Shown in pieces: positions 1 to 10,834 of a stretch of 64,000 bases of DNA (positions are counted from its first letter, which is position 1; every line of letters begins with the position of its first letter). The stretch lies in contig JBBMOA010000019.1 of assembly GCA_037954235.1 (NCBI GenBank), positions 12,765,305-12,829,304 on the forward strand, in the 5' to 3' direction. The DNA is from Aulostomus chinensis. Lineage: Eukaryota; Chordata; Actinopteri; Syngnathiformes; Aulostomidae. A model generated the notes under the pieces. That model was not told the DNA's origin. It searched no databases and saw nothing but the letters and a program-made list of their open reading frames with translations. The position numbers were made by a program, and so were the translations under genes.

Positions 1-43
<43 letters not shown>
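1..43 (+). repeat. (AC)n at window edge
   Basis: A pure AC array that continues past the left edge of the window. Confidence 0.95.
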
Positions 44-45
<2 letters not shown>

Positions 46-2060
46 TGCTGTGACCTGCAGGATGTTATGGTCCACCCTCTCAATCCTCCCTCTATCTTCA
101 AGTGCACATAGGCCTGACTAATACCCTGATAGGGTGTCTCTCTGTCCCTCCGTCTGTTTCTCTCTGTGCTGTTTGGCCCGTTTCTCTGCCTTGGACTGAG
201 AACATAGGAGCTCTTCCTCACAGCCACCAAACAGCATGCATGTGTGTGCTTTAGAAGACAATTCTAAAAGGGAAATCCTCAGAGAGGTGTCAGATGGCAG
301 GCGTTTGTGCATGTTCTGTGTATGTGTGTGTGGAGGGGGGATGGAGGGATGATGGAGTGGATATAGGAAGGGATAGAAGGAAACAGGAGGAGGGGAAGGT
401 TGCTCTGTTCTCCTGCTCTCCAGCTTTTGTTCTCATAGATAATGACTCTCCACCCCTTGACTCCTGAGACCTGGGGTGGCCCTCCAGTCTGGAGATATAA
501 GCAACAGTCAAGCTGCTGTGACAGCTAAATCTGCCAGTGTATCGAATTTGATTGTTTTTGATGTAAGTATATGCTTATATACAGTATATACAGTACACAA
601 CATAAATATGATGGCAAAATGGCACAGGTATGAGTCTTAAAACTCAGAAAGATAGCAATTAGCATTTTTTAGCATCTAGTTCTCTTGTCCCAAGGTCAAA
701 GGTGTTTTGAATGGGTTTTTTGGGTGGATGCCTCAAATATAGTCTGTTTAAAACAATACTTCACCTAAAAAGTGAAAATAGAAAAACTAATGTGTTTTTC
801 CTTCCATTGCAGTGTCACTTCTTTCTAACTTTAGAATGCAGTAAGAGCCAGCCATGTATATCCAACAACCTTCTCAACCAACTCCGGCCAAAAAGCTGCA
901 CAAAAATCGTAGGTTACAAACTCTCACAGAAGCACCAAGCACCGCCAGCGGACCCATTAGGGTGAATAAACTCACTTGTAATTGTACACAGTAGCCAAAC
1001 AGGAAATGTTATATTTTTTTGTGTGTGTTTGTGTGTGTGTTTAGCTCAAATAAAAGTGTTTATGGATTACTGAGCATTTTCAGCCGGACAAAGAAGATGT
1101 GGATAATACCATGGGATGCACTTCAGAGTTTGTAAACAGACAATTTTTTTGAAAGCTGTTCGTAGTTGGTCAATATTAGATTTAAGGCTCTTTCTGCACC
1201 ATGGAGTCACAAAGAGGTGATTTGGAGAACATCTCCATTAACTCAAGACACATGGTGTACATACATATTTATTTGTCTTACTAAGAATTTACTTCTAGTG
1301 GTTGTATTTATGCTTCAAAAATCCTATCAGTGTTGTACAGTTGTGAAGATAATCTTGCTAAAGAAAACATGTAAACGTTTTGTTTGCCTCAAAGTTTATA
1401 TTCTGGAATGATCACATTGGCTTTTGGTGAAAAGAAAGTTGGAGACACTGCACATTTTCAACAGTTGGAACTGCAACTGTGTCACATTTCTCATAGTTAA
1501 TTATGGATGCCCTATGTTGCCCTAAAAAACTCAACATGCTTTTAATTCCAGCCAAAAACAGGAGCAGGGAGGAAAAATAGAGCCAGATTACTGCCAAAAG
1601 CCTGGAGGCCAGTTGAGTGTCTTGGCCTAATCTTCCAGGACCAGTGAAAAAAAAAATCTGAAATCTGAGAGGAGAGGAGAGGAGAGGAGAGGAGAGGATG
1701 TGTGCCCTCAAATTTCATGAAGATATTGGAAGGCAAGCCTTGTCGAGAGGAAACCAAAGGCGTTGAATGTTTCTGTGAAAACACTGTTATGGTTGCTGTG
1801 AGCTGGTTGAGTTGAGCAGCATCTGCAACCCACATGAAATCTAAAAATACTTCCTGCACCATTGACTGCTACTATGCCATGGCCTCAGTTAGGAGAGGAA
1901 TAACTACGTGTGCATGGTATCCTTGTGCACAGGCGTTAAAGTGTAGCTGTGGAACTGGTTGCACTTTGGGGTTTACCTTGTTTACAAGCCTTGACAGTAA
2001 ATGTGCTATTTAAAAAAAAAACAAATTTAATGTTCCAAAGTTTGACTGCTTGTTTGAGCA

Positions 2061-2062
<2 letters not shown>

Positions 2063-2098
<36 letters not shown>

Positions 2099-2110
2099 TG
2101 TGTGTGTGTG
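2063..2110 (+). repeat. (TG)n
   Basis: TG array with one TTT interruption. Confidence 0.95.
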
Positions 2111-3470
2111 ACAGGCGAGTGTACACACTAGCCCAATAATAACACAATGTCATCACTCATTCAACTCTCCTTTTACAATGTGCTTTCCATTAATAATTAA
2201 CACGACAGAGCTGCATGTAATCTGAACAAACTGTTCAAAGGGGAGCTGAAGGGGCCATAATTCATGTGTTTTCATGCAAATCCAGTCAGATCAAGTGATC
2301 AAGAGGATGCCAGACTGGCCTCGACGCTATTATCTCACTCTTGGAACAGACAATGATGGTCATTCGAGGAAAAGGATGAAAAAGGACACAGCTCAGCCAC
2401 TGAGCGCCTGCTTAACTGTACTGTTAGCATGCACATGTGGGGAAGCACGGAACAGATTGTTTTCATGTGTTACAGAAACAATAAATCAGCAGAGGTGTTG
2501 TCAGAATGTTTCTGTCAGAAAAATTATTAGCAAACTGACAGGTCAGTTGACGGTACGATGGCCTCGGTGAGCAGGAAACGCTGCCGTTGAGTGTGTGAGC
2601 TATGTTTTAAAATGTTTAAAATCATTTTATTAGGTGTATAACGTTACTTTTATCCATCGTCCAGTGATATCACGTCGACCAATCGGTGGGATTAGAATTC
2701 ATTCAAGCAAAAAAAAAAAAAAATCATTTCCAGAATGAATTTATCTGACATGTAATTCTCAAACCCACAGTTAAGATACACAAAACAACCTCATGATATT
2801 CATCTCAAAATGTATTTGTATTTATTTAGATGAACCTTAATCCAAAGGAGCTCACGAACAACATTCAGCTCTTTGCCATCAGCCTTTACTCAAACAGGAT
2901 GTGGCTGCAGGCACCAACAATCGCTTTGATCATCCTTAATTTGTAGATTTAACTTACTTCTAATAAGTAATCTGAATAACAAACATTGCCTACATGGGCT
3001 GAGATGACTTGACTCACTGTTTACTTACTAATTGTTGTGTTATCTCACCGGGATATCATAGATGCGCTGATATTTGTTTCCACAATGAGAAACATGCATG
3101 ATATACTTGTAATACAAAAAATGGTTTTGTAGTCTCGTGATGCTCTGGTCTATTTGTGATTGTGGTTCATATGTGAACTACCGTATATTTCTGTTCTGCA
3201 TGATGTATTGCGTGTGATTGTCATTTAACTGTCCAGATAGTTCATTTTTAAGTGTCATATCATTTGTTGTTGAAGCCCGTATTTTTAATTGTTGCTTTTA
3301 AAAAAAAAAACAACTTCTGAATTCGGTTCTTTTAAAATGTGAATATTGCAAAACCTAATCCTTTAATCTTACCATGATCTGTCTTCACCGAAAAACAACA
3401 TATATTTAGTTGGTCGACCATGTGACTGTGTCAAATTAATGTCCCCACAGCGCGAGTACTACTTGGAGGA

Positions 3471-3473
<3 letters not shown>

Positions 3474-3522
<49 letters not shown>
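3474..3522 (+). repeat. (CA)n
   Basis: Pure CA array just left of the CpG-rich block at 3.53 kb. Confidence 0.95.
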
Positions 3523-3529
3523 GTTCACT

Positions 3530-3726
3530 GTGCAGGTGCGAAGCGAGTGTACAGCGACTCGGGACACTCCGCCAATTAGGATCGCCAGGCGTGACCACGT
3601 GAACAAATCCCGTTGTCTGAACCCCCCCAGCGGCGAGCAGCTCGGGGTGAGCGGTTGCGCGGAAAGACACTTGAAGTGGGAAGTAATAATAACGGCAGGC
3701 TGACCGGGAGGAGCGCAGGAGTGAAG
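3530..3726 (+). other. Candidate alternative untranslated first exon
   Basis: This CpG-rich block ends in a donor-like site: GTGAAG then GTACGT at 3727, a good match to the vertebrate 5' splice consensus. It lies about 1.3 kb upstream of the main putative first exon and has no obvious coding frame. Alternative 5' untranslated exons are common for CpG-island genes, so this may be a second strbp start. Nothing in the sequence fixes a transcription start, and a (CT)n array begins 30 bases after the donor. Treat as a weak candidate. Confidence 0.28.
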
Positions 3727-3754
3727 GTACGTGGCTTTTCTCATGGCTTTTCTC

Positions 3755-3757
<3 letters not shown>

Positions 3758-3807
<50 letters not shown>
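3758..3807 (+). repeat. (CT)n
   Basis: Pure CT array 30 bases after the donor-like site at 3727. Confidence 0.95.
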
Positions 3808-3809
<2 letters not shown>

Positions 3810-4232
3810 GCTTGTCCGATCCCATGCGGCTCAGGTGCCGGTCCAGGATGAGGGATGACATTTTCTCTTTTTTGGCTTGCGTGTGATAATCTGCTCTCCT
3901 CATATGATCCTGGAACAGGACAAACGGCATCACGGGCTGGCTGGCTGCACTGCACCGTCATTTAAACTACATCACCACCACCGTTTATTCCCTCCTCTCT
4001 CTCTGTCTCTCTCTCTTCCTCTTCCTCTCTCTCTCGCGTTCTCTCCTCTCTAGCTGTCTCCCGCAGGCGCGCAAGGCTATTGATAGTTGACAGGAGCCAG
4101 GTAATCTCGGACTGACCCGGAGTACCGGTCACGGTTATTCAAGAAACCACAACTTTATTTTGTTTAAAGATGAGTTTTAATTGTAGTAGATATGGAAACG
4201 TGCAAGCAGAAGACCTGTGTGTATTTGTGTGC

Positions 4233-4254
4233 GGGGGGGGGGGGGGGGGGGGGG
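4233..4254 (+). repeat. Poly-G tract, 22 bases
   Basis: An uninterrupted run of 22 G lies about 0.8 kb upstream of the putative exon 1. Runs this long can form G-quadruplexes and are frequent sites of length error in sequencing, so the exact length is doubtful. Confidence 0.9.
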
Positions 4255-4879
4255 CGTCTTACGGTGCAGCATGCAGCCAGGGAGGCAAAACCAAGCTTTT
4301 ATTGCTGAATTATTTATAAACCTGTCTGGGAGAGGGCTTCTCTAGGATGGAGGGAGAATCATGCTCAAGATATATCGACGACAGGCTTTTTTTCTCCGGG
4401 TTTATCTAAATATAGTTGAAGTATACACACAGGCTTTGCGCAGAAAAAGTAAAAGTTATGTCTGAATATGTGTATTTGATTCAAGCCATGGCTTTGTAAT
4501 GGCAAACTAATATAAAACATGGAATGAATGTGTGTATATGAAGAAAATAAACATGTTGTGGTTGCTGCACGAAACTGCGAGTGTATCTTCCAGTTCCGAC
4601 TGTTACGAAACCAGCTATTTAAAGATGAGACCAGGCAACTTTTAACATCTCGCTGTTAGTTTCATTTTTAACATTATTTTTTAATAAACTGAAGAATAAA
4701 AGGACATCTTGTGCCCGTTCATCACCGATGCGCTTCCTTTACCCTTCCAGTACCCTCGTTAGAGATGAGTTAATAAATCAACAGACACGTAAACGCACCG
4801 CATTAATTCACCATGCTGCCGCCGCTGCTGTTTCTGCGGTTTAACAGCGCTGCTCCACCGGAATGACTCGACCCCTCTC

Positions 4880-4891
4880 CGCGCATGCGCA
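4880..4891. promoter_or_regulatory. NRF1-type binding site
   Basis: CGCGCATGCGCA fits the NRF1 consensus YGCGCAYGCGCR at every position. It sits about 100-190 bases before the inferred exon 1, where NRF1 sites commonly lie in CpG-island promoters. Occupancy is an inference. Confidence 0.55.
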
Positions 4892-4985
4892 CCCCGCCAC
4901 CACCACCACCACCACCACCACCACCTTCTACACTCATCTCAACGGATCTTTTCGCTCGCTCCAGTCTCGTGCGGGGTGGTTGAAG

Positions 4986-4987
<2 letters not shown>

Positions 4988-5052
<65 letters not shown>
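4988..5052 (+). repeat. (GA)n array, about 65 bases
   Basis: A pure AG dinucleotide array sits at the promoter/exon 1 border. Long purine/pyrimidine mirror repeats can form triplex (H-DNA) structure. The mirror-image (CT)n arrays at 3758-3807 and 6051-6102 flank it at about 1.2 kb on each side. Confidence 0.95.
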
Positions 5053-5054
<2 letters not shown>

Positions 5055-5272
5055 AGCAGGCGGCTCCGGGCTCGCGCTCCGCTCAGCTCGCTGTCCCGGT
5101 TGTCAAGGCGAATAGTAGACTTGTCCTCGCGCCTGCCCGGACGTTGTCAGCTCTTTCTCGTGGGTTTGAGCTCGGGACTTTTTTTTTTTTAATTATTTTT
5201 TTCTTACCGGTTTCGGACTCCTATGTTATCCAAGAAGCGGGGACGTTTCCTCGGCGGCTCGGCGGCGACACC
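5053..5272 (+). other. strbp: strbp exon 1 (5' untranslated, inferred)
   Basis: CpG-rich sequence ends at a strong donor, ACACC then GTAAGT at 5273. The left border is a guess set at the end of the GA array; the true start could lie within or before the array. The exon holds one ATG, at 5223, in weak context (C at -3). If exon 1 is joined to exon 2 this ATG opens a 28-codon upstream frame that crosses the junction and stops at 46104-46106. No protein homology is visible in it. Support is positional (promoter features plus donor), not conservation. Confidence 0.55.
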
Positions 5273-6046
5273 GTAAGTTGGTCGATATTTCATTTACAGC
5301 GGGTTGTTTTCTGTTTCTCGTTTACCGGAGGATTTACGTTCCGGTTTATGGCATCTTAAAGGAGAACAAGTTACAGGATTTTGAGCTTCTTAATATGTTT
5401 TTCCTCTTGTCCTTTGTTTCTCTTTAGACTATTGTTTCCCTTTTCGCTTTTTTTGTTCCTGTGACAAGAACAATTGAGGAACTGTAGTTCCCCGCAATGA
5501 AAGGCGAACTTCCCTCTTTTGTAGTTAGCAGTTTTCGTCCCGTGTGGTGGGAAGATTTCCCGATGTTTGATGAGATCTAGCTGCGATAGATAGGAGAGCA
5601 GAGGTGCCGTTTGACACCGAGGCTTATCTTTTACAGCAGGTGTCTGACTTCCGCACCATGCGACTGATAAACCACATGAAGACGTCTCACCTCAGAAATA
5701 TTGCCTCCAACTTCCTATTTCAAGCTTTTGAGATTCCACTTGTGTCGTTTCTTTCACTGTAAACTGCTTCATTGGTAACAGTTCGGTATGGCATTTTTAT
5801 TCCGGGGTTTTGTTATGCATCATAAATTCTTATGTCCTCACTCCGTTTTGCTTGCGCGTTCACGCGTGTGTGTGCGCGCGCGCGTGTGTGATTTAATCAG
5901 AAGACACAAATAAGGACTGCTGAACTGGTCCTGTTCTTGCTAAACCAGCTTGTTGGCATACCTTTTCTACTTTACTTGTGTGGTTCCTACTGCAGAGCAT
6001 GTCATGCCAGTACACTACCATGTAAAACTTCTTATGTTTTGATTGA

Positions 6047-6050
<4 letters not shown>

Positions 6051-6102
<52 letters not shown>
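6051..6102 (+). repeat. (TC)n
   Basis: Pure TC array about 0.8 kb into intron 1. Confidence 0.95.
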
Positions 6103-6106
<4 letters not shown>

Positions 6107-6612
6107 CTGTGGCTGCTCTGGGTTCAGTGTTTTTTTTATCAGTTCTTTGTGCCTGGTGCTCTCGGGGTTTCACTAATAGCCTGCTTCCTTTGAGGTTATT
6201 TTAGTTTGCTCCACCCAGCTCAAGGAGTTGCCACACCTGCCTTGCTGTGGAGGAGAAATGTGGGGTGTCTTTGTGTCCCCCCCCCCCCCTCCTTGCATCA
6301 CTGGAGTTGATATATTGACTGGAAACACAGGCTGCTTTAGTTGCTGCTTGTTACAGCCGTATAATGTTCCTCTTGTGTGGCAGACACTGGACTGTGATGC
6401 GTAGGAGAAAAGGGAGATATGGAAATTCACATCTTTTCTGTGCGTATTTGACTTTGCATTTTTGTTGTGTGTTTTCATTTGTGCGTGCTTGCGTACATGT
6501 ATGTGTGTGTTTGCATTTTTTTCAGGGGAGTTTGATGGACAAACATCCAGCAGCAGCATTGCAAAGTCAGCAGAGCAGCATGGACAGGGCAGAGTGTGTG
6601 TATATGTATGTG

Positions 6613-6615
<3 letters not shown>

Positions 6616-6648
<33 letters not shown>
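6616..6648 (+). repeat. (GT)n
   Basis: GT array followed by GTGCGTGCGTGT sequence. Confidence 0.93.
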
Positions 6649-6651
<3 letters not shown>

Positions 6652-7489
6652 TGCGTGCGTGTGTGTACTTGAGAGTGTATGCTCCAGGCTCCCATGAGCA
6701 CAGACTCTTTCTCTCAGCATTGACTCGGCAGTGAACCCTCTATCAGGACGGACTGAATAAGAGGATGAGAGGGAGGTCTATGATGTACAGTCGGTCTCTT
6801 TCAGCATTTGTCGCTCTGGGCGATTTGTTTTCTTTTGGCATTTTGTTTTTATATATCTCTTTGTTGCTTTTGGCTGTTCTGTTTTTAGTTGACATGTGTT
6901 TTGGGGTTATCTACTGTACAGTAAATATATTTCACAATTTTATTGATATCTAGCAACATCGTGGCCCCTCAGTTGGTGGAATTTTAGTGCGTTTTATGGT
7001 GGTTCAAACAGCTTGTAATCTCAGTAACTAGTAGCAGAGCATACAGAAGGATACACACACACATACACACATATATTGGGAGTGTCTGCCTCTGCGCTTG
7101 GTGTGCATTTGGTGCCCAATGCTTTTCAGCGAAACAGGAGTCTACCCACCACTTCTCAGATTCTAGCATACAACAGCACATTTAGAGTCTCATCTGGCAA
7201 GGAAATGTAGCACTAATCCAATTGGCTGGAGCTTAGTAAAAGCTCTCCTAATTGGCCGATATGGCAGCTGGCTGCCAAGGCTCCAGTAAGCACAACAGGG
7301 AGTTGGGGAGAGTCTCAGAGGTGCTGTGGAGCAGGAAAGATTTAACAAGGGGCACATAGCAAGAGTTGACTACTGTTCTACTCCTCAACAACATGGTAAG
7401 AAGAAAGGAAACAGCTGCACCCCGCTGACTCTGATCCACCCAACTGACCATGTCTCATTACCTCCAGCAAGGAGCTTGTGTTTTCAGTG

Positions 7490-7690
7490 GCGTTAGTCCG
7501 TCTGTCAGCAGGATTGTGTGAAGCAGATTTTTACCAAACTTGGTGGAGGGGAAGGACGGATTTTACTCATTCATGTTCCAGTGGGTCCATTAGATCCACC
7601 TCAGATTTGGTCGGAAAGCCTTAACAGCTTTGTGAAGAACTACCTTGGCGAGGTGGACAATTTGGATATTTTTTCCACAGAACCCAGAGT
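7490..7690 (+). repeat. Fragment of a dispersed fish repeat
   Basis: CAGATTTTTACCAAACTTGG then TGGAGGGGAAGGACGGATTT has the wording of a repeat that is very common in fish genomes (family form: GGATTTTTACCAAACTTGGTGGAGGGATGG). No ends or target duplication are visible. The identification rests on memory of the family and is tentative. Confidence 0.4.
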
Positions 7691-7799
7691 CCTTAGATAA
7701 AGTCATCTCCAAGCAGAGCTCAAGTCGTAGTTGTAGCACCACCTGGTGATTTTAGGACATACGCCTGATGTGACATGTTATACAACGAACATCATCTGA

Positions 7800-8160
7800 T
7801 TAACATCACTAGCATGGCTGCATGATAATAACGGCACGTGATTGTTACCAGCAGATATTGGTCATTTTATTGATATATTGGAACGGGTCTGATGGCCTTT
7901 ATTTGTATCAGCCTTGTTTTGCTCTTTGTCTTTGCTCATCATCTGTTGTTCATGATAAGGAAACAACATGGTAAAAGTATAATTTGCAGGCTTTTACAAG
8001 CATTTTAGAGGTGAATAAAAACATTGTTCAATTTCACATTAGTTACATGTTTTGTCAAATAACAAATACAAATAAACAAATAATATCCATATCAGTAAAT
8101 ATCAGCACAATCATTATAAATGTCAGATGGCTAAAAAAATACAAAATTGTGCATCTCTAA
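7800..8160 (+). repeat. Possible degenerate hAT-like repeat
   Basis: ATATTGGTCATTTTATTGAT near the left, ATATCCATATCAGTAAATATCAG and ATGTCAGATGGCTAAAAAAA then TTGTGCATCTCTAATC near the right resemble the AT-rich, ATATCGG-bearing hAT fragments seen in fish. No target duplication could be matched, so borders are uncertain. Confidence 0.3.
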
Positions 8161-9278
8161 TCAGAACTACAATTTGGTGTATTAACAGGATGTAAAGCCC
8201 AAGTGTGTGTTCCATAGCACAACCTAGAGGGTGCAGGAAGTGATGTGTGTACCACACTGCAGACATTATACAAATATGATACTAATATCAGGGTTTCACC
8301 TCCTCTCGCTCTGTAGAACAGTCACACACTGCGACGCACACTTGGATGGGGGGCCTGTTCATCACTACTTGTAGCTTTAATTCCGAGCGATTTGTAGTTT
8401 TCAACTGAGGTTTTTTTTCCCTTTCTTCACACATTCAAAGAAACACATTGAACGAGATTGGCTTTTGCGACGCAAACATATTTCAGGAAACACCCTTCCA
8501 GCTGGATTAGGAACCATGCTGTCAACACAGGAAAATTTGCTGTGTGTGTGCGCGCACGTGTGTGTGTGTCTGTTTGTTACAAGAGGAAGAGTGGTTCTCA
8601 GAAGAGGAAAACTGCTGCTCTCAACAGCCGCTGCAGCCGTTCCTGTTTCCTTTCACCTCAGTGAGGAATCCTGGATATCTTGGTGACTTAGAGGGAGAGT
8701 ATAAGAGTGTATGGGATGGCCATGTAAGGTTTCCTGCACCACAGCTTGCACCACTCCACACTAGCACAGAGGTGAACCATTCAGATTGTAGTTTGTCGGC
8801 TCACTGTTAACTTGAACTTTGCCTCGATGTGTTTGTCTTACAGTGAAACAAAGGCAAACTTCTCCTGAAAACTTATGAGAGATTCTTTAGAAAATCACGG
8901 TGAGATCTCCTACAGATCAGCTTGTTTTGTACACATTCTCAGAGTTTTCCCTCAAACATACAATACAGCTGTTGTTGTTGCTTATTGTGCTGTAAATGAA
9001 TTGATTCCCCTTCTTAGAACAAAAAAATTTGATCCAGGTGTTATATAACTATTTACTGTTTAACTATGCTACAACTAAATAAGACCATTTTTGCTGAGCC
9101 TTCAGGATTGGTGGGTTACTGTGAGGTTTATTGGTTGTCATCTTGACATCATCATCAGTCGAATCAAAACAGTCTTTGGTTTCCAGTGATTTGTTATGTG
9201 AAAACTTACTTGAACTAGTAGTTGTGTACCTATCTGCCACTGGTAATACTGTGCACCACGGTAAATTGTAAGGAATGT

Positions 9279-9307
9279 TTAGGGTTAGGGTCAGGGTTAG
9301 GGTTAGG
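9279..9307 (+). repeat. Short interstitial telomeric repeat (TTAGGG)n
   Basis: About five tandem TTAGGG-type units (one variant, TCAGGG) sit inside intron 1 about 4 kb after exon 1. At this length it is an interstitial telomeric sequence, probably seeded at a repaired break, not a chromosome end. Confidence 0.85.
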
Positions 9308-9477
9308 AAGACTCAAAAACGCCACTTACTGTAGTCACTCACTCGCTTGCTCACTCACTCGCTCACAGCAACATATAACACCCTTTGCACATGCTGATAA
9401 CTCATTTACAGAGACCCTAGCTAAACTCTGAGCTCACCCTCACTGTCTCTCACTTTCTCTCCCATTACTCATGTGAG

Positions 9478-9511
<34 letters not shown>

Positions 9512-9892
9512 ACATACTCACACTCACACACACCCCTATCTCACCCCTCTTCTCATTTCCCAGCATTGCTTATTGTGTCAAAAAGAGCTTTAGATCAGGT
9601 AAACCAGAGCCTGCCTGCCTTCACTCAGACTTCTTGGAAGCTTCTTATTTAAACCAAGCAGACTGTGTTCAATCCGAGGGGCTGGACAGTTGCCAGGTAG
9701 AATCTCACTGTGGTTCAATGAAAAGCATAAAGGAAGCAAAACTGACATTAGTCATGCTAATTGAGTTTTTTTCAGAAGCTGAAAATTGTTATTTTGGGGC
9801 CTTTACATACATTTGCTTACATTTACACACACATACACCATTCTTGTGAGACTTTGGGCTCCTGGCATGCTGTAGGTCCTCAGCAGAGATTA

Positions 9893-9990
9893 CAGTTCTG
9901 TTCCTCCACCACACTTCTACCAGTCGGTGGCGGTAATGCACCCATGGGCTGGTTTGACATCCAACCGCCATTACAGCTCATAGAAGAAGA
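9893..9990 (+). repeat. Dispersed repeat fragment with AGA tail
   Basis: TTCCTCCACCACACTTCTAC, CAGTCGGTGGCGGTAATGCA, then CCAACCGCCATTACAGCTCA and TAGAAGAAGAAG match a very widespread fish repeat that ends in an (AGA)n tail. I cannot assign its superfamily from this copy alone. Confidence 0.5.
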
Positions 9991-10304
9991 AGCTACATGT
10001 AAGAGAGAGCACTTCCTCGGGAGCAAAGGAGGAAACCGTGCAGAAAAAAGTGTTGGATTGTGTAGTAATGATGGCGGTGGAAGACTGAAGACAGAGTACT
10101 TGGAGTATTAGTCTGTACTGGCTTGTCTCTGATGATTTTGAGTTGTGTTTGACAGAGAGAAATGAAGGTCTGCGGTGTTTGAAGTAGGCAATACCTAATA
10201 CTTTAACTTAAATTATTGATGTATCGTCAAATTTTTTTTTATATTTAGAAAGAATATCCTTTTATTATTTTGATGATTTTTGACAGCCAAATGCGCATGC
10301 ACAT

Positions 10305-10306
<2 letters not shown>

Positions 10307-10353
<47 letters not shown>
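10307..10353 (+). repeat. (CA)n
   Basis: Pure CA array. Confidence 0.95.
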
Positions 10354-10355
<2 letters not shown>

Positions 10356-10555
10356 TGCAAGCAAGTAAAACACTGAAACATAATGGTGCACTTAAAAACA
10401 ATTAGAGCTCCTACTTAAGGTTTGTGTATATGCATGTATGCTCACTGCAGGCAATATTTTCTCTCTGCTATGACCCGTTGACCGATGTGAGCAGATTAAT
10501 TGCTGCTTTCATGTTAAGCTGTGGCGTATCACCCCGTAATTGGTAATGGAGATTA

Positions 10556-10558
<3 letters not shown>

Positions 10559-10641
<83 letters not shown>
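10559..10641 (+). repeat. (GT)n, 83 bases
   Basis: Pure GT array, among the longest here. A compound CA-CT-CA array in the opposite sense begins only 90 bases further on. Confidence 0.96.
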
Positions 10642-10644
<3 letters not shown>

Positions 10645-10730
10645 TGGGGAGGATGTGTGCGATTTCTTTATCTGATTAGGACGTTTATCTAATGAAGTAG
10701 GATTTATGAGATTCAGCTTTCACTAGTCTA

Positions 10731-10739
10731 CACACACAC

Positions 10740-10770
<31 letters not shown>

Positions 10771-10771
10771 T

Positions 10772-10833
<62 letters not shown>
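10731..10833 (+). repeat. Compound (CA)n(CT)n(CA)n
   Basis: CA, then CT, then CA arrays. With the GT array at 10559-10641 this makes an inverted pair of GT/CA tracts that could pair in single strands. Confidence 0.95.

Positions 10834-10834
<1 letters not shown>

Larger units (their letters stand above)
1..4839. other. Upstream non-coding region
   Basis: No protein-coding gene is supported here. The stretch holds a (CA)n tract at the window edge, a GGAGA pentamer run (about 1669-1697), (TG)n near 2063-2110, (CA)n at 3474-3522, (CT)n at 3758-3807, a degenerate CT-rich block (3990-4060) and a 22-base G tract (4233-4254). The longest open frames (for example 3431-3961 on the minus strand) are translations of CA and CT repeats. 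From about 3530 the sequence becomes CpG-rich, which fits approach to the strbp promoter. No neighbouring gene is visible. Confidence 0.7.
4860..5060 (+). promoter_or_regulatory. strbp: Putative CpG-island promoter of strbp
   Basis: The region is rich in CpG, has no TATA box at a suitable place, and contains a perfect NRF1-type palindrome (4880-4891), a (CAC)n run (4897-4925) and a long (GA)n array (about 4988-5052) directly before the inferred exon 1. TATA-less, NRF1-bearing CpG promoters are typical of broadly expressed genes, which fits strbp. The transcription start cannot be placed exactly; I infer it lies between about 4930 and 5100. The GA array may be transcribed or may be part of the promoter. 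Confidence 0.6.

Noticed and set aside
3431..3961. Long minus-strand open frames of 165-176 codons
   Set aside because: They are translations of the CA and CT arrays (runs of Cys-Val and Arg-Glu) and have no protein character outside them. The same applies to frames at 4863-5359, 29792-30115, 45475-45822, 49916-50272 and 50022-50627.
9279..9307. True telomere or chromosome end
   Set aside because: Only about five units, with ordinary intron sequence on both sides.
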